A DNA stretch of 64,000 nt from Prevotella sp. (GCA_016291495.1 JAEEXI010000016.1:1-64000); one strand, 5' to 3'. Shown: positions 23,990 to 36,920, counted from the first letter of the stretch. Translations and numbers: made by a program. Notes: generated from the letters alone by a model not told the origin.

Positions 23990-26190
23990 AAAGTGAAAAG
24001 AAGCCTATGGCAAATAAGAAAGTGAATCTAACAGCGGCCCTGAAGAAATATTTCGGTTTCGACAAGTTTAAAGGGGATCAGGAAGCTATCGTGCAGAACG
24101 TACTGGATGGCAGGAATACTTTTGTACTGATGCCTACCGGTGGTGGCAAGTCGCTCTGCTACCAGTTGCCGTCATTATTGATGGACGGAACGGCGATTGT
24201 CATCTCTCCGTTGATTGCCCTGATGAAAAACCAGGTGGATGTCATCAGTTCGATGAGTGAGGAGGGTACTGCCCATTATCTGAACTCGTCGCTTAACAAG
24301 GCGGCTATTGACCAGGTTAAAGCGGATATCATGGAGGGTAAGACAAAGCTGTTGTATGTGGCTCCGGAGTCGCTGACCAAAGAGGATAACGTGGAATTCC
24401 TGAAACAGGCGAAAATATCTTTCTATGCCATTGATGAGGCGCATTGTATCTCGGAGTGGGGACATGACTTCCGTCCGGAATATCGTCGTATCCGTCCGAT
24501 TATCAACGAGATAGGCGATGCTCCGATAATCGCTCTGACAGCGACTGCCACAGATAAGGTCCGTACGGATATCAAGAAGAACCTGGGCATTTTGGATGCC
24601 GATGAGTTCAAGAGCTCGTTCAATCGTCCGAATCTGTATTACGAAGTGCGTTCGAAGACGAAGGATGTTGACAAGGATATCATCAAGTTCATCAAGCAGC
24701 ATCCAGGCAAGAGCGGTATCATCTATTGTCTCTCCCGCAAGAAAGTGGAGGAACTGGCAGAGATTCTGCGTGCCAACGACATCAAGGCGCAGGCATACCA
24801 TGCGGGATTGGAGTCCGCCCTTCGTTCGCAGACACAGGATGACTTCCTTATGGAGAAAATAGATGTCATTGTGGCTACGATAGCCTTTGGTATGGGTATC
24901 GACAAGCCGGATGTGCGCTTCGTCATTCACTATGACATTCCCAAGTCACTGGAAGGTTATTACCAGGAGACGGGACGTGCAGGTCGTGATGGTGGAGAGG
25001 GAATGTGTATCACGTTCTACTCCAATAAGGACTTGCAGAAACTCGACAAGTTCATGGAAGGCAAACCTGTTGCCGAGCAGGATATTGGTCGGCAGCTCTT
25101 GCAGGAGACGGCTGCTTATGCAGAAACCTCTGTCTGTCGCCGTAAGATGCTGTTGCACTATTTTGGAGAAGTTTATGAGCAGGATAATTGTCACAACTGC
25201 GACAACTGTCTGCACCCCAAGACGAAGATAGAGGCAAAGGATCAGCTGGTTATCGTGCTGAATACCGTGATTGCCGTCAAGGAGAATTTCCGTTCCGACT
25301 ATATCATTGACTTTATCATGGGTCGTGAGACAGAGGAGATCATTGCCCATAAGCACCAGGATCATGAACTTTTCGGTGCAGGAGAAGATGAGGACGACAA
25401 ACTGTGGAATCCTGTCATCCGTCAGGCATTGATTGCTGGTTACCTAAAGAAGGATGTAGAAAACTACGGTTTGTTGAAGATTACCTCTGCTGGTAAGAAA
25501 TTCCTCAAGAAGCCTGAATCCTTCATGATTGTGGAAGATACGGAGTTTAACGATGACTATGAGGGAGCTCCTGAACAGGAAGGCGGTACCAGTGCCCTGG
25601 ATCCAACCCTGAATGCTATGTTGAAAGACTTGCGTAAGAAAGTGTCGAAGAAGCTGGATCGTCCTCCTTATGTCATCTTCCAGGATGTGTCTCTGGAGCA
25701 GATGGCGACAGACTATCCTGTCAATCTGGAGGAATTGAAGAACATCCAGGGGGTGGGAGAGGGTAAGGTGAAACAGCCTTATGCCCAAGAGTTTGTTGAT
25801 CTCATCAAACGCTATTGCGAGGAGAACGACATCACTCGTCAGGCTGACCTGCGAGTACGTACCGTTGCCAAGAAATCGATGCTCAAGGTGAAGATTATCC
25901 AGGGTATAGACCGCCAGGTGGCTCTTGACGATATTGCCAATGCGCAGGGCTTGGAGTTCGAGGAACTTTTGGATGAGGTGGAGGCTATCGTCTATAGCGG
26001 TACTAAACTGAATATTGACTATTTCCTCGATGAGGTGATGGACGAGGATCATATAGACGACATCTACGATTATTTCTCGGAAAGTGACACCGATTCACTG
26101 GAAGCAGCCATTGAGGAGCTGGGTAATGAATGTTCGGAAGACGAGATTCGTCTGGTGCGTATTAAGTTTATCTCGGAAATGGCGAACTGA
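23986..26190 (+). CDS. recQ: ATP-dependent DNA helicase RecQ
   Basis: The protein is 734 residues. It has helicase motifs [11 protein letters not shown] and [17 protein letters not shown], the RecQ zinc-binding cysteines ([12 protein letters not shown] with CHNCDNC), a winged-helix RQC domain and an HRDC domain (about 545-620). A further acidic C-terminal segment of about 100 residues is longer than in E. coli RecQ. The start overlaps clpX (ATGA); a second ATG at 24007 (MANKKVNL) avoids a GAAAAGTGAAAAG microrepeat and may be the true start. It unwinds DNA 3' to 5' in recombinational repair. Confidence 0.95.
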   Translation: MKSEKKPMANKKVNLTAALKKYFGFDKFKGDQEAIVQNVLDGRNTFVLMPTGGGKSLCYQLPSLLMDGTAIVISPLIALMKNQVDVISSMSEEGTAHYLNSSLNKAAIDQVKADIMEGKTKLLYVAPESLTKEDNVEFLKQAKISFYAIDEAHCISEWGHDFRPEYRRIRPIINEIGDAPIIALTATATDKVRTDIKKNLGILDADEFKSSFNRPNLYYEVRSKTKDVDKDIIKFIKQHPGKSGIIYCLSRKKVEELAEILRANDIKAQAYHAGLESALRSQTQDDFLMEKIDVIVATIAFGMGIDKPDVRFVIHYDIPKSLEGYYQETGRAGRDGGEGMCITFYSNKDLQKLDKFMEGKPVAEQDIGRQLLQETAAYAETSVCRRKMLLHYFGEVYEQDNCHNCDNCLHPKTKIEAKDQLVIVLNTVIAVKENFRSDYIIDFIMGRETEEIIAHKHQDHELFGAGEDEDDKLWNPVIRQALIAGYLKKDVENYGLLKITSAGKKFLKKPESFMIVEDTEFNDDYEGAPEQEGGTSALDPTLNAMLKDLRKKVSKKLDRPPYVIFQDVSLEQMATDYPVNLEELKNIQGVGEGKVKQPYAQEFVDLIKRYCEENDITRQADLRVRTVAKKSMLKVKIIQGIDRQVALDDIANAQGLEFEELLDEVEAIVYSGTKLNIDYFLDEVMDEDHIDDIYDYFSESDTDSLEAAIEELGNECSEDEIRLVRIKFISEMAN

Positions 26191-26228
26191 TGATTCGCGT
26201 TAAATCGTATTAATAATAAGGTGAAACG

Positions 26229-26259
26229 CTTGTCATATCGGAAAAAATGAGTAATTTTG
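26229..26259 (+). promoter_or_regulatory. Promoter of guaB
   Basis: CTTG at 26229-26232 and TAATTTTG at 26252-26259 are 19 bases apart. An AAAGGAG ribosome site lies at 26275-26281, ahead of the ATG at 26289. Confidence 0.65.
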
Positions 26260-26276
26260 CACGCAATAAAATTTAA

Positions 26277-27770
<1,494 letters not shown>

Positions 27771-27771
27771 G

Positions 27772-28905
27772 ATGAAGTCCCGACTGATGCTCGTCTTCCT
27801 GTTGCTTGCTCCGCTGACGGTTCAGGCAGCTGATGATCCGACATTGTTTACCGTTGGCGATATGCAGGTGACGCGTTCGGAGTTCGAGCAGTCGTATTTA
27901 AAACATTGTACAACCAGTCGGGCACATCGTTTGAGTGTGGCAGACTATTTGGAGTCGTATATTGTCTATAAGTTGAGGGTGAAGGCGGCTCTTGATGCAC
28001 ATCTTGATGCCACCAGCTCCTTCAAGAGCGAGTATGCACAATGTCTGTCAGAAATGCCGAAGCAGTCGTCGCCTTCTTCTTTCAGTTCTTCCTCGGTATC
28101 CTCGTACCAAGTTCAGGAAGCGTATGAGAAGATGAAGAGACGAGTAGGGGCAGACGGACAGGTTTGTATTGCACAGATTCTAATCCGTGTTCCCCAAAAA
28201 GCACGTCCTGATGAGCAGCGACAGGCACAGCAACAGATAGAGGCTGTCTACCGTGAAATACAGAATGGGGCAGATTTTGAACAGTTGGCCCGTCGTTATT
28301 CCCAAGAGCAGATTCCTGCCTCGGAAGTTACCACAAAATGGTATACTCGCGGGCAGATGCTGCAGGAAGTAGAGAATGTCGCATTTGGTATGAAAAGGGG
28401 GGAGGCCTGCCGTCCTTTCCTTTCTACGATAGGGTACCATATACTGATGCTAAAAGACCGTAAGGGAGTGGATTCATATCAGGAGATGGAAAAGGTTCTC
28501 TCTTCTGATATCGCACAACGACAGCTACAGCGTCAAGTAGATACGAAACCAATCCATGGAGAAGTCGTGGAGACAGTCTCCGACAGACAGGAGGAACCCT
28601 ATGGGATTCCTACTGATGCCTTGCAGAGAGAGTATTACGAAGGCCTCCTCTTGTTTGAGCAGAACAAACACTCGGTGGGAAAGCAGGCTGCTGAAGATGA
28701 GCAGGCACTGGCCTATTTCTTTAAGAAGAACAAGAAGAAATACAGGCGCAAGGGTTTCAAGCCGAAAGATTATACGGAGGTGAGGGAACTTGTTGTTGCT
28801 GATTTGCAGGAGGAAATGAATAAACACTGGATAGCCGACTTACGGAAAATCTATCCGGTGAATGTGGATAAGAAAGTATTAAGGACAGTAAATAATCACC
28901 TTTAA
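27772..28905 (+). CDS. Periplasmic parvulin-type peptidyl-prolyl isomerase (PPIC), one domain
   Basis: I use ATG 27772 (MKSRLMLVFLLLAP), 377 residues, with a signal peptide ending VQAA; the upstream frame is inside guaB. Residues about 130-230 form one parvulin domain (QVCIAQILIRVP; GADFEQLARRYSQE; GYHILMLKDRKG). A serine-rich linker lies before it and a basic stretch near the end. It should help fold outer-membrane proteins. It is followed after 2 bases by a second, SurA-like isomerase. Confidence 0.85.
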   Translation: MKSRLMLVFLLLAPLTVQAADDPTLFTVGDMQVTRSEFEQSYLKHCTTSRAHRLSVADYLESYIVYKLRVKAALDAHLDATSSFKSEYAQCLSEMPKQSSPSSFSSSSVSSYQVQEAYEKMKRRVGADGQVCIAQILIRVPQKARPDEQRQAQQQIEAVYREIQNGADFEQLARRYSQEQIPASEVTTKWYTRGQMLQEVENVAFGMKRGEACRPFLSTIGYHILMLKDRKGVDSYQEMEKVLSSDIAQRQLQRQVDTKPIHGEVVETVSDRQEEPYGIPTDALQREYYEGLLLFEQNKHSVGKQAAEDEQALAYFFKKNKKKYRRKGFKPKDYTEVRELVVADLQEEMNKHWIADLRKIYPVNVDKKVLRTVNNHL

Positions 28906-28907
28906 GA

Positions 28908-30290
28908 ATGAAGATACGAAGCATTATAGCAATCATCTCGTGTTTGGCTGTCTTGCCTATGGAGGCAAAGACTGTCAATGACAGTACTAATGTTCAGAGT
29001 GTTGTCGATGAAGTCATTTGGGTAGTTGGCGATGAGGCTATCCTGAAATCTGATGTGGAGGCAATGCGTCTACAGGCACAACAAGAGGGCGTTCGCTGGA
29101 AAGGCGATCCTGATTGTGCTATTCCCGAGCAGATTGCCGTTCAGAAACTCTATCTGCATCAGGCTGCTATTGATAGTATTGAGGTGACGGAAGCTGAGAT
29201 TTCCGCAGGTATTGAACAACAGATAGAGTATATGATCTCTGTCATCGGTTCCCGTGAGAAACTGGAGGAGTATCATAAGAAGAATATGTCACAGATTCGT
29301 AGTGAGCTCCGCGAGACATTCCGTGATCGTCAGTTGATTCAGGGAATGCAGCGCCAGCTGGTGAAGGATGTCACCGCGACACCTTCTGATGTTCGCCGTT
29401 ATTTCGCTGACCTCCCCCAAGACAGCCTTCCTTTTGTTCCTACGGAGGTGGAGGTACAGATAATCTCCCAGACTCCTAAGGTGGATCAGGAGGAGATCAA
29501 CCGGGTGAAGGAGGAACTGCGCGACTATACTGACCGTGTGAATAAGGGAGAGACTACTTTCCAGACCTTGGCACGTATGTATTCTGAAGACCCGGGAACG
29601 GCCCGTCGTGGTGGTGAACTGGGCTATACGGGACGTGGAACACTCGATCCGGCATTCGCCAATGTCGCCTTTAACCTGACAGACCCTAAGAAGATCTCTA
29701 AGATAGTAGAGTCTGAATTCGGATTCCATATCATCCAGTTGATAGACAAACGAGGTGATAAGGTGAATGTCCGTCATATTCTCCGTAAACCAATCGTCAG
29801 CCAGGAGGCTATTGACAAGTCGTTGGCTCGTTTGGATTCTATCCGTACGGATATCGTGGATGGTAAGTTTACTTTTGAGGCTGGTGCATCTGTGATCTCT
29901 GACGACAAGAATACCCGAAATAACAATGGTTTGATGGTCAATGTCATTGAAGAAGGTCGTCAACGCACCTCTCGCTTCCAGTTGCAAGACCTCCCTTCGG
30001 AAGTGGCACGTGCCGTGGATACCTTGAAGGTGGGAGAAATCTCTGCACCGTTCCAGATGATTAACGAACGGGGTAAGACGATGTGCGTCATCGCTAAGTT
30101 GAAGAGTCGTACGGAAGGTCATAAGGCTACCATCACGGAAGACTTCCAGGTGATGAAGGAAGTTGTTGTCAATAAGCGTCGTCAGGAGAAGTTACATGAG
30201 TGGGTTGTCAATAAGATTAAGTCAACCTATGTCCGCGTCAACGACCGTTACAAGGATTGCGAATTCGAATATCAGGGTTGGATTAAATGA
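28908..30290 (+). CDS. SurA-like peptidyl-prolyl isomerase
   Basis: The 460-residue periplasmic chaperone has a signal peptide ending MEAK, a SurA N-terminal domain (VDEVIWVVGDEAILKSDVE) and two parvulin repeats. The first is well conserved (ARMYSEDPGTARRGGELGYTG; FGFHIIQLIDKRGDKVNVRHIL). It escorts outer-membrane proteins through the periplasm. It overlaps the OstA-like gene by four bases. Confidence 0.9.
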   Translation: MKIRSIIAIISCLAVLPMEAKTVNDSTNVQSVVDEVIWVVGDEAILKSDVEAMRLQAQQEGVRWKGDPDCAIPEQIAVQKLYLHQAAIDSIEVTEAEISAGIEQQIEYMISVIGSREKLEEYHKKNMSQIRSELRETFRDRQLIQGMQRQLVKDVTATPSDVRRYFADLPQDSLPFVPTEVEVQIISQTPKVDQEEINRVKEELRDYTDRVNKGETTFQTLARMYSEDPGTARRGGELGYTGRGTLDPAFANVAFNLTDPKKISKIVESEFGFHIIQLIDKRGDKVNVRHILRKPIVSQEAIDKSLARLDSIRTDIVDGKFTFEAGASVISDDKNTRNNNGLMVNVIEEGRQRTSRFQLQDLPSEVARAVDTLKVGEISAPFQMINERGKTMCVIAKLKSRTEGHKATITEDFQVMKEVVVNKRRQEKLHEWVVNKIKSTYVRVNDRYKDCEFEYQGWIK

Positions 30291-31936
30291 GACTCCGGAC
30301 TGTAGCATTCATGCTGCTGTGCCTTTTCGGGTTGAGTCTCGTCTGGGCGATGCAGCCTACCCGCAAGCGCAACACCCCAAGCAAGCGGACGGAAGACAAA
30401 CGTGTCTATCTGGTTCATTCTGACCAGTTGAGATACGACCAGTATCGGAATGGGGATGCCCAGATACTGACAGGTAATGTGCATTTCCGCCACATGGGTG
30501 CCAACCTTTACTGTGATAGTGCTAATTTCTTTCAGCAGACAAACTCCTTTGAGGCATTCGGGCATGTGAAGATGTTGCAGGGTGACACCTTGAAACTCTT
30601 CAGCGACTATGCCTATTATGACGGCAATGCCCAAATAGCTCAGGCGCGTTATAATGTCATTTTGAAACATCGTCAGTCTACGTTGTATACAGACAGCCTG
30701 GATTATGACAGACTGTATAACTTCGGTAATTTTTTTGAAGGAGGTAAGCTGGTGGACGGAAGTTCTACGCTGACGAGTGACTGGGGCGAATATCATACGG
30801 ATACCAAGATGGCGATGTTCTATTATGATGTTCGTCTTCGTGACAAGAATTTCTACCTGACTACGGATTCTTTGTATTATGATACCCAGACCTCCCGCGC
30901 TCATATCGTCGGACCGTCGAATATTACTTCTGGTTCCAGTCATATCTATAGTGAGGATGGCTATTACAACACGAAGACGGAGTATTCAGAACTGTTCGGC
31001 CGCTCTGTGGTGAAAGATCAGGGACGGACGATTGTGGGCGACAGTGTCTATCATGACAGCAAGAATGGGACGAGTCATGCCTATTGGAATGTTGTCTATA
31101 CAGACTCTACGAATAAGAATGGACTGACGGCTGACTATTGTGAGTACAATGACTCTACAGGCTATGCTATGGCCACGAATCGGGCGGTAGCTATGGAGTA
31201 TTCCCAGAAGGATACCCTGTATATGCATGCTGACACTTTTAAACTCTTTACATTTAATATCAATACCGACTCCGTCTACCGTAAGGTCCATGCTTATAAT
31301 AAGGTTCGCGCGTATCGCGTGGATGTTCAGGCAGTGTGTGATTCTTTGGTTTACAACTCGAAAGACTCTTGTATGACGATGTACCGGGACCCTATTGTAT
31401 GGAACGGTAGGCAGCAGCTGTTTGGTGAGGAGATTCGGGTCTATATGAAGGACTCTACTATCGATCGGGCGCATGTCGTGGGACAGGCTTTCTCTACGGA
31501 ACAGATGCCGGATACAATCCATTTCAACCAGGTGTCGTCGAACGAGATGTTTGCTTTTTTTGAAAAAGGGGAAATTTATGAGACGGATGCAAAAGGTAAT
31601 GTGCTGATTGTCTATTATCCCATTGATGAATCAGACAGCTCCATGATAGGTCTGAACTATACGGAGACTCCGTTGATGAAGATGTATCTGGAGAATCGAA
31701 AGATGAAAAAAATCTGGATGGAGAAGCCGACAGGTACCCTCTATCCGATGACCCAAATTCCTCCTGTGAAGTATTTCCTGCCTCGTTATGCGTGGTTTGA
31801 CTATATCCGTCCTCTGAATAAGGAAGATATCTTTAATTGGCGTCCTAAGAAAGCTGGGCAGGAACTAAAGGAAATCAAGCGAAGGGAGGCTCCAAAACAG
31901 AAACTGAACAGGAAAGGAGGACAGTCTGATGAGTGA
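30287..31936 (+). CDS. OstA-like protein (LptA/LptD N-terminal fold)
   Basis: The 549-residue protein has an N-terminal signal peptide followed by an OstA/LptA-type beta-jellyroll ([33 protein letters not shown]). The jellyroll pattern of short repeats ([29 protein letters not shown]) continues through much of the protein. This suggests a periplasmic bridge for lipopolysaccharide transport. It has no C-terminal LptD barrel. The start overlaps the SurA-like gene and the end overlaps mutL by eight bases. Confidence 0.85.
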   Translation: MRLRTVAFMLLCLFGLSLVWAMQPTRKRNTPSKRTEDKRVYLVHSDQLRYDQYRNGDAQILTGNVHFRHMGANLYCDSANFFQQTNSFEAFGHVKMLQGDTLKLFSDYAYYDGNAQIAQARYNVILKHRQSTLYTDSLDYDRLYNFGNFFEGGKLVDGSSTLTSDWGEYHTDTKMAMFYYDVRLRDKNFYLTTDSLYYDTQTSRAHIVGPSNITSGSSHIYSEDGYYNTKTEYSELFGRSVVKDQGRTIVGDSVYHDSKNGTSHAYWNVVYTDSTNKNGLTADYCEYNDSTGYAMATNRAVAMEYSQKDTLYMHADTFKLFTFNINTDSVYRKVHAYNKVRAYRVDVQAVCDSLVYNSKDSCMTMYRDPIVWNGRQQLFGEEIRVYMKDSTIDRAHVVGQAFSTEQMPDTIHFNQVSSNEMFAFFEKGEIYETDAKGNVLIVYYPIDESDSSMIGLNYTETPLMKMYLENRKMKKIWMEKPTGTLYPMTQIPPVKYFLPRYAWFDYIRPLNKEDIFNWRPKKAGQELKEIKRREAPKQKLNRKGGQSDE

Positions 31937-33710
31937 TGTAATACAGCTATTGCCAGATTCCGTTGCTAATCAGATAGCTGCTGGTGAGGTAATACAGCGT
32001 CCTGCCTCTGTGATTAAGGAACTGGTAGAGAATGCCGTTGATGCAGGTGCGCATACCGTTCGTGTACTTGTAGTTGATGCTGGTAGGACTTCTATTCAGG
32101 TGATAGACGATGGTAAAGGCATGTCGGAAACGGATGCCCGACTGGCTTTTGAGCGTCATGCTACCTCTAAAATCCGAAAGGCAGATGACCTATTTGCCTT
32201 AACCACAATGGGCTTTCGTGGCGAAGCACTGCCTTCCATTGCTGCTGTGTCGCAAGTGGAGTTGCGTACCAGAATGGCAGACAATGAGTTGGGAACCTGT
32301 TTGCGTCTTTCTGGATCGAAAGTGGAGGGACAGGAAGCCGTTGGATGTCCTGTCGGTAGTAATTTCAAGGTCGAGAACCTTTTTTTCAACGTTCCTGCCC
32401 GTCGTAAGTTCTTGAAGACGAATGCCACGGAACTGAATAATATCCTGACGGCTTTTGAACGTATAGTTTTGGTCTATCCCGACATCAGTTTCTCTCTCCA
32501 TAGCAACGGACAGGAATTGCTGAACCTAAAAGGAGGATCACTACGCCAGCGCATAGCCGATGTATTTGGTAAGCGTTTTACCCAGGATCTATTGGAAGTG
32601 AAGGTGGAGACAGCTATCTGTAAGATCTCTGGATTTGTGGGGAAGCCGGAGTCTGCAAAGAAAAAGGGGACACATGACTATTTTTTCGTGAATGGCCGTT
32701 TCATGAAACATGCCTATTTTCATAAGGCAGTGATGCAGGCTTTCGACCGATTGGTTCCAGTGGGTATGCAAGTCCCGTATTTCATCTATTTCGAAGTGGC
32801 GCCTTCTGATATTGATGTGAATATTCATCCTACGAAGACGGAGATAAAGTTTGAGAACGAACAAGCTATCTGGCAGATTCTCATGGCGGCGGTCAAGGAT
32901 GCTATTGGCAAGTTCAGTGAGATCCCGCAGATAGACTTCGATACGGAGGGGCGTCCTGATATCCCTGTGTATGACCCTGTACAGCCGCAGGCAGTACAGC
33001 CGATTCCGACCTACAATCCAACTTACAACCCCTTCAAACAGCAGCGTCCAGCGCAAACCAAAAAGGTGGTGGAAGGATGGGAACAACTTTATGAGCAGTT
33101 GCCAGAACAACAACCTGTGGAAGTAGCCGTGTTTGAGGCGGAGGAGAAATCTCCGATACATTATCAATACAAGGGACGCTATATCATGACAGCAGTCAAG
33201 TCTGGTCTGATGATTATTGATCAGTATCGGGCTGATGTACGGATTCGATATGAGAAATATTTATCCCAAATGGAGTCACAAACGGGAAGTAGTCAACGGA
33301 TTCTCTTTCCGGAGGTAGTACAGTTTCCTCCCTCCGATGCTGTAGTTTTGGAGAAGATCATTCCAGAACTGCATAGGATGGGGTTCGATCTGACTGACCT
33401 CGGACAATATAGTTATGGTATCCACGCCATACCAGCCGGACTGGATGGACTGAATTATGTACAACTGATACAGGAGATGGTTCATGATACTATAGAGAAG
33501 GGTATGGGTAATCTTCAGGAGATTCATGCCTCCTTGGCCTTGAGTCTAGCCCGCCATGCTGCCATTCCTCTGGGACAGGTACTGAGTAATGAAGAGATGG
33601 AGAATGTTGTCAACGAACTCTTTGCCTGTTCGAATGTGAACTATACTCCTGACGGGAAAGCCATACTTTGTATCCTGCCTCAAAAAGATATAGAACATTT
33701 ATTAGGATGA
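31929..33710 (+). CDS. mutL: DNA mismatch repair protein MutL
   Basis: The 593-residue protein has the GHKL ATPase N-terminus ([29 protein letters not shown]) and a MutL C-terminal dimerisation domain. The usual endonuclease motif DQHA-x2-E is replaced by DQYRADVR (from Asp431), and the ACxAI and CPHGRP metal motifs are also changed ([18 protein letters not shown]). It is last in an operon with two isomerases and OstA, whose start codons overlap. Confidence 0.94.
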   Translation: MSDVIQLLPDSVANQIAAGEVIQRPASVIKELVENAVDAGAHTVRVLVVDAGRTSIQVIDDGKGMSETDARLAFERHATSKIRKADDLFALTTMGFRGEALPSIAAVSQVELRTRMADNELGTCLRLSGSKVEGQEAVGCPVGSNFKVENLFFNVPARRKFLKTNATELNNILTAFERIVLVYPDISFSLHSNGQELLNLKGGSLRQRIADVFGKRFTQDLLEVKVETAICKISGFVGKPESAKKKGTHDYFFVNGRFMKHAYFHKAVMQAFDRLVPVGMQVPYFIYFEVAPSDIDVNIHPTKTEIKFENEQAIWQILMAAVKDAIGKFSEIPQIDFDTEGRPDIPVYDPVQPQAVQPIPTYNPTYNPFKQQRPAQTKKVVEGWEQLYEQLPEQQPVEVAVFEAEEKSPIHYQYKGRYIMTAVKSGLMIIDQYRADVRIRYEKYLSQMESQTGSSQRILFPEVVQFPPSDAVVLEKIIPELHRMGFDLTDLGQYSYGIHAIPAGLDGLNYVQLIQEMVHDTIEKGMGNLQEIHASLALSLARHAAIPLGQVLSNEEMENVVNELFACSNVNYTPDGKAILCILPQKDIEHLLG

Positions 33711-33797
33711 ATTTACCTTTTTTATGTCTTTTGGGGGGTCAAAAAGTGATAAAAGACAAATTTTTTACTAAAAAAGTGCAATTTTTTGCGAAAAAAG

Positions 33798-33828
33798 TTT
33801 GTAGATTCAAAATAAATGTTTACTTTTG
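33798..33828 (+). promoter_or_regulatory. Promoter of ompA
   Basis: TTTG at 33798-33801 and TACTTTTG at 33821-33828, 19 bases apart. This leaves a 5' leader of about 45 AT-rich bases, suited to a highly expressed gene. Confidence 0.7.
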
Positions 33829-33881
33829 CACAATAATTGATAAAAGTGTATAACAATTTTACATTAATATTTAGTATAGGT

Positions 33882-35039
33882 ATGAAAAAGTTATTAATGG
33901 TACTGGCTTTTGCCAGTGTTTCTGTTGCCTCAATGGCACAGGATGCTGTACCCACTGAGAAGTACAGTGTTTCTACTAATTCTTTCTGGAGCAACTGGTT
34001 TGTTCAGGCTAACGTTGTTGGAACTTCTTTCTGGGGAAGCCAGGAGAATTCTGGTGTCAAGTTTGACAAGTTGTTCAAGGGCTATCGCACCAACCTCGGT
34101 TTCTCTGTAGCCGTTGGTAAGTGGTTCACTCCTGGTCTGGGACTTCGTACAAAGTTCACAGGTATTTGGGGCCGCTCAGTGATTTCTGAAGACAAGAAGA
34201 TCAATGCTAGCAAGTATTGGGTGTTGAATGAGCAGGTTCTGTTCAACCTCAGCAACATGATTTGCGGTTACAACGAGAACCGTGTTTGGAACTTCATTCC
34301 TTATGTTGGTGCTGGTGTAGGTCGTAACATGAGCTACAACACTTACTCAATGGATCTGAATGCTGGTATCTTGAATACTTTCCGTCTGAGCCGCAAGGTC
34401 GCTGTCAACCTCGACATCAACTACGGTCTGTTTGATCCCCGTTTCGATGGTTTCAACTACCACTTTGCTAAGAAGAACTCTTTCAAGAACATGGATCGTA
34501 CCATCAATGTTGAAGTTGGTTTGACTTACAACCTCGGTAAGGCTACATGGAACAAGACTCCGGACGTAGAGGCAATCAAGGCTCTCTCTCAGGGTCAGAT
34601 CGACGCTCTGAACGCTCAGCTTGCTGACGCTAACGCAGAGAATGCTCGCCTGAACAACCTGATTAAGAACCACAAGTGCCCAGAGACTAAGGCTGGTGGT
34701 GAGAAGATCGTGAAGGAAGTTGTTTCTGCACCTGTATCTGTATTCTTCAACCTTGGTAAGGCTAAGATCGCTTCTCAGAAGGATCTGCAGAACGTACAGG
34801 CTATCGCTGACGCTGCTAAGGCTAACAACGCTAAGATTGTTGTAACTGGTTATGCTGACAGCAAGACTGGTAATGCAAACATCAACCAGAGCCTGTCTCA
34901 GAAGCGTGCAGAGGCTGTTGCTGACGCTCTCGTTAACATGGGTGTTGACCGTGCTAACATCGAGACTTCTGCAGCTGGTGGTGTTGACACTCTGTCTCCA
35001 ATCAGCTTCAACCGTCGTGCAACTGTTGAGTTGAAGTAA
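33882..35039 (+). CDS. OmpA-family outer-membrane protein
   Basis: The protein is 385 residues from ATG 33882, with a signal peptide ending SMAQ. An N-terminal eight-strand-like barrel is followed by a short coiled coil (IDALNAQLADANAENARLNNLI) and a C-terminal OmpA/MotB peptidoglycan-binding domain (IVVTGYADSKTGNANINQSLSQKRAEAV in part). It anchors the outer membrane to the cell wall. Codon use is strongly biased (GCT, GGT, AAG), which points to high expression. It has its own promoter and terminator. Confidence 0.93.
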   Translation: MKKLLMVLAFASVSVASMAQDAVPTEKYSVSTNSFWSNWFVQANVVGTSFWGSQENSGVKFDKLFKGYRTNLGFSVAVGKWFTPGLGLRTKFTGIWGRSVISEDKKINASKYWVLNEQVLFNLSNMICGYNENRVWNFIPYVGAGVGRNMSYNTYSMDLNAGILNTFRLSRKVAVNLDINYGLFDPRFDGFNYHFAKKNSFKNMDRTINVEVGLTYNLGKATWNKTPDVEAIKALSQGQIDALNAQLADANAENARLNNLIKNHKCPETKAGGEKIVKEVVSAPVSVFFNLGKAKIASQKDLQNVQAIADAAKANNAKIVVTGYADSKTGNANINQSLSQKRAEAVADALVNMGVDRANIETSAAGGVDTLSPISFNRRATVELK

Positions 35040-35059
35040 TTTAATTCGCAATAAAAAGA

Positions 35060-35094
35060 AGACCGCAAGACACAAGTTTTGCGGTCTTTTTTTT
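35060..35094 (+). terminator. ompA terminator
   Basis: AGACCGCAA pairs with TTGCGGTCT around a ten-base loop and is followed by eight T. The last T residues form the -33 TTTG of the next promoter. Confidence 0.88.
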
Positions 35095-35122
35095 GTGTTC
35101 TCATAATTTATCCTTACCTTTG
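35092..35122 (+). promoter_or_regulatory. Promoter of the paaK-like/ACT operon
   Basis: TTTG at 35092-35095 and TACCTTTG at 35115-35122, 19 bases apart. The -33 element is inside the T-run of the ompA terminator. Confidence 0.7.
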
Positions 35123-35176
35123 CATCACACAAAACTATATAAACTTAGACACAAACCAATAAACAATAAGGAAACA

Positions 35177-36475
35177 ATGATTTGGAATGAGAGTGTGGAA
35201 TGCATGGATCGCGAACAATTGCGAGAAATCCAAAGCATCAGACTGAAAAAGATGGCGGAATATGTATATCATAACACGCCATTCTATCGTAAAAAGTTTC
35301 AAGAAATGGGTTTGGAACCAGGCGATATCAAGGACATCGATGATATCGTCAAGTTGCCGTTTACAAATAAGCTGGACTTACGCGACAACTATCCTTTCGG
35401 ACTGGCTGCCGTGCCTATGTCGCAGATTGTGCGTATTCATGCTTCGAGCGGAACGACAGGAAAACCTGTAGTGGTGCTGTATACCCGCAAGGACTTGTCT
35501 ATGTGGGCAGAGGCTATTTCTCGTGCTTTTACCGCTTATGGTGCTACGAAAGACGATATCTTTCAGGTGGCCTACGGCTATGGTCTTTTTACAGGTGGCC
35601 TGGGTGCTCATGATGGTGCTACGAATATTGGTGCCAGTGTGATTCCTATTTCAAGCGGTAATACACAGAAACAGATGACGCTGATGCACGATTTCGGAAC
35701 GACCATCCTTTGTTGTACGCCCTCATATGCTATGTTCTTAGGTGAAGCTATGAGAGAGTGCGAATATCCCCGTGATGAGTTCAAACTGAAGGTAGGCGTA
35801 TTTGGAGCAGAGCCTTGGACAGAGAAGATGCGCCAGAAACTGGAAGAGAGTTTGGGCATTAAGGCTTACGATATCTACGGACTGTCTGAGATTGCTGGTC
35901 CTGGCGTAGGCTATGAGTGCGAACACCAGTGTGGCACACACCTGAACGAGGACTATTTCTATCCAGAGATACTCAATCCTGAGACGGGCGAGCCGATGCC
36001 TGAGGGCGGATTGGGCGAGTTAACCTTTACGCACCTCACCAAGGAGGGTATGCCATTGCTGCGCTATCGTACTCATGACCTGACAGCGTTGCACTATGAG
36101 AAATGTCAGTGTGGACGTACATTTGTCCGTATGGATCGTATCTTGGGCCGTTGCGACGACATGCTGATTATCCGTGGTGTCAATGTGTTCCCATCCCAGA
36201 TAGAGGATGTCATTTTGAAGTTACCTGAGTACGAGCCCCACTTCTTGTTGACAGTAGATCGCGTAAACAATACGGATACCAGTGAGTTGAAGGTAGAGGT
36301 GAAAGAAGAGTACTTCACCGACGACATGGCAACGATGGTGGGCCTGCAGAAAAAATTGGAAGGCGAGCTGCGTAGCGTGATAGGGCTGGGCTTCAAGGTG
36401 AAACTGGTAGAGCCAAAAGGCATTGAGCGTTCTACGGGTAAGGCAAAGCGCGTCATTGATAATCGAAAGTTGTAA
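35177..36475 (+). CDS. Phenylacetate-CoA ligase-like enzyme
   Basis: The protein is 432 residues from ATG 35177, the usual size for PaaK. The ATP-binding motif reads HASSGTTGKPVVV, followed by YDIYGLSEIAGPGV and the C-terminal lysine in STGKAKRV. It should make aryl-CoA from phenylacetate or related acids. In Bacteroidota this gene usually travels with an ACT-domain protein, as here, and elsewhere with indolepyruvate:ferredoxin oxidoreductase, in aromatic amino-acid metabolism. The upstream frame before 35177 overlaps the promoter and is not coding. Confidence 0.9.
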   Translation: MIWNESVECMDREQLREIQSIRLKKMAEYVYHNTPFYRKKFQEMGLEPGDIKDIDDIVKLPFTNKLDLRDNYPFGLAAVPMSQIVRIHASSGTTGKPVVVLYTRKDLSMWAEAISRAFTAYGATKDDIFQVAYGYGLFTGGLGAHDGATNIGASVIPISSGNTQKQMTLMHDFGTTILCCTPSYAMFLGEAMRECEYPRDEFKLKVGVFGAEPWTEKMRQKLEESLGIKAYDIYGLSEIAGPGVGYECEHQCGTHLNEDYFYPEILNPETGEPMPEGGLGELTFTHLTKEGMPLLRYRTHDLTALHYEKCQCGRTFVRMDRILGRCDDMLIIRGVNVFPSQIEDVILKLPEYEPHFLLTVDRVNNTDTSELKVEVKEEYFTDDMATMVGLQKKLEGELRSVIGLGFKVKLVEPKGIERSTGKAKRVIDNRKL

Positions 36476-36494
36476 ACTCTAAAACAATCATATT

Positions 36495-36920
36495 ATGTTA
36501 GCAAAACAATTATCTGTTTTCCTGGAAAACAAGTCGGGACGTCTCACGGAAGTGACTGACGTGTTGGGTGAGGCAGGCATCAACCTCTCTGCCATGAGTA
36601 TTGCCGATAATTCTGATTTTGGTATCCTCCGTTGTATTGTCAGCGATCCTGACAAGGCTTACCAAGTGTTGAAGGCAGCCCATTTCGCTGTGAAGATTAC
36701 GGATGTGATAGGTTTCGTCTGTCCCAATGTCAGCGGTTCGCTGGCTAAGGTGCTCAGGCTGCTTTCTGATGCAGGTGTCTTTATCGAGTATATGTACTCG
36801 TTTGCCAATGGCGATGTGGCTACTGTTGTCATCCGTCCTACCGATTTGGAGAGTTGCGACCGCATTCTCACCGAGAAGAAAGTCGAGTTGATGGCAGCGA
36901 GTGATTTATATAAATTATAA
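36495..36920 (+). CDS. ACT-domain protein
   Basis: The 141-residue protein has two tandem ACT folds (QLSVFLENKSGRLTEVTDVL at 4-23; a second from about residue 73). ACT domains bind amino acids. It lies 19 bases after the PaaK-like ligase, and this pair is conserved in the phylum, so it probably senses an aromatic or branched amino acid for that pathway. It has no catalytic domain. Confidence 0.9.
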   Translation: MLAKQLSVFLENKSGRLTEVTDVLGEAGINLSAMSIADNSDFGILRCIVSDPDKAYQVLKAAHFAVKITDVIGFVCPNVSGSLAKVLRLLSDAGVFIEYMYSFANGDVATVVIRPTDLESCDRILTEKKVELMAASDLYKL

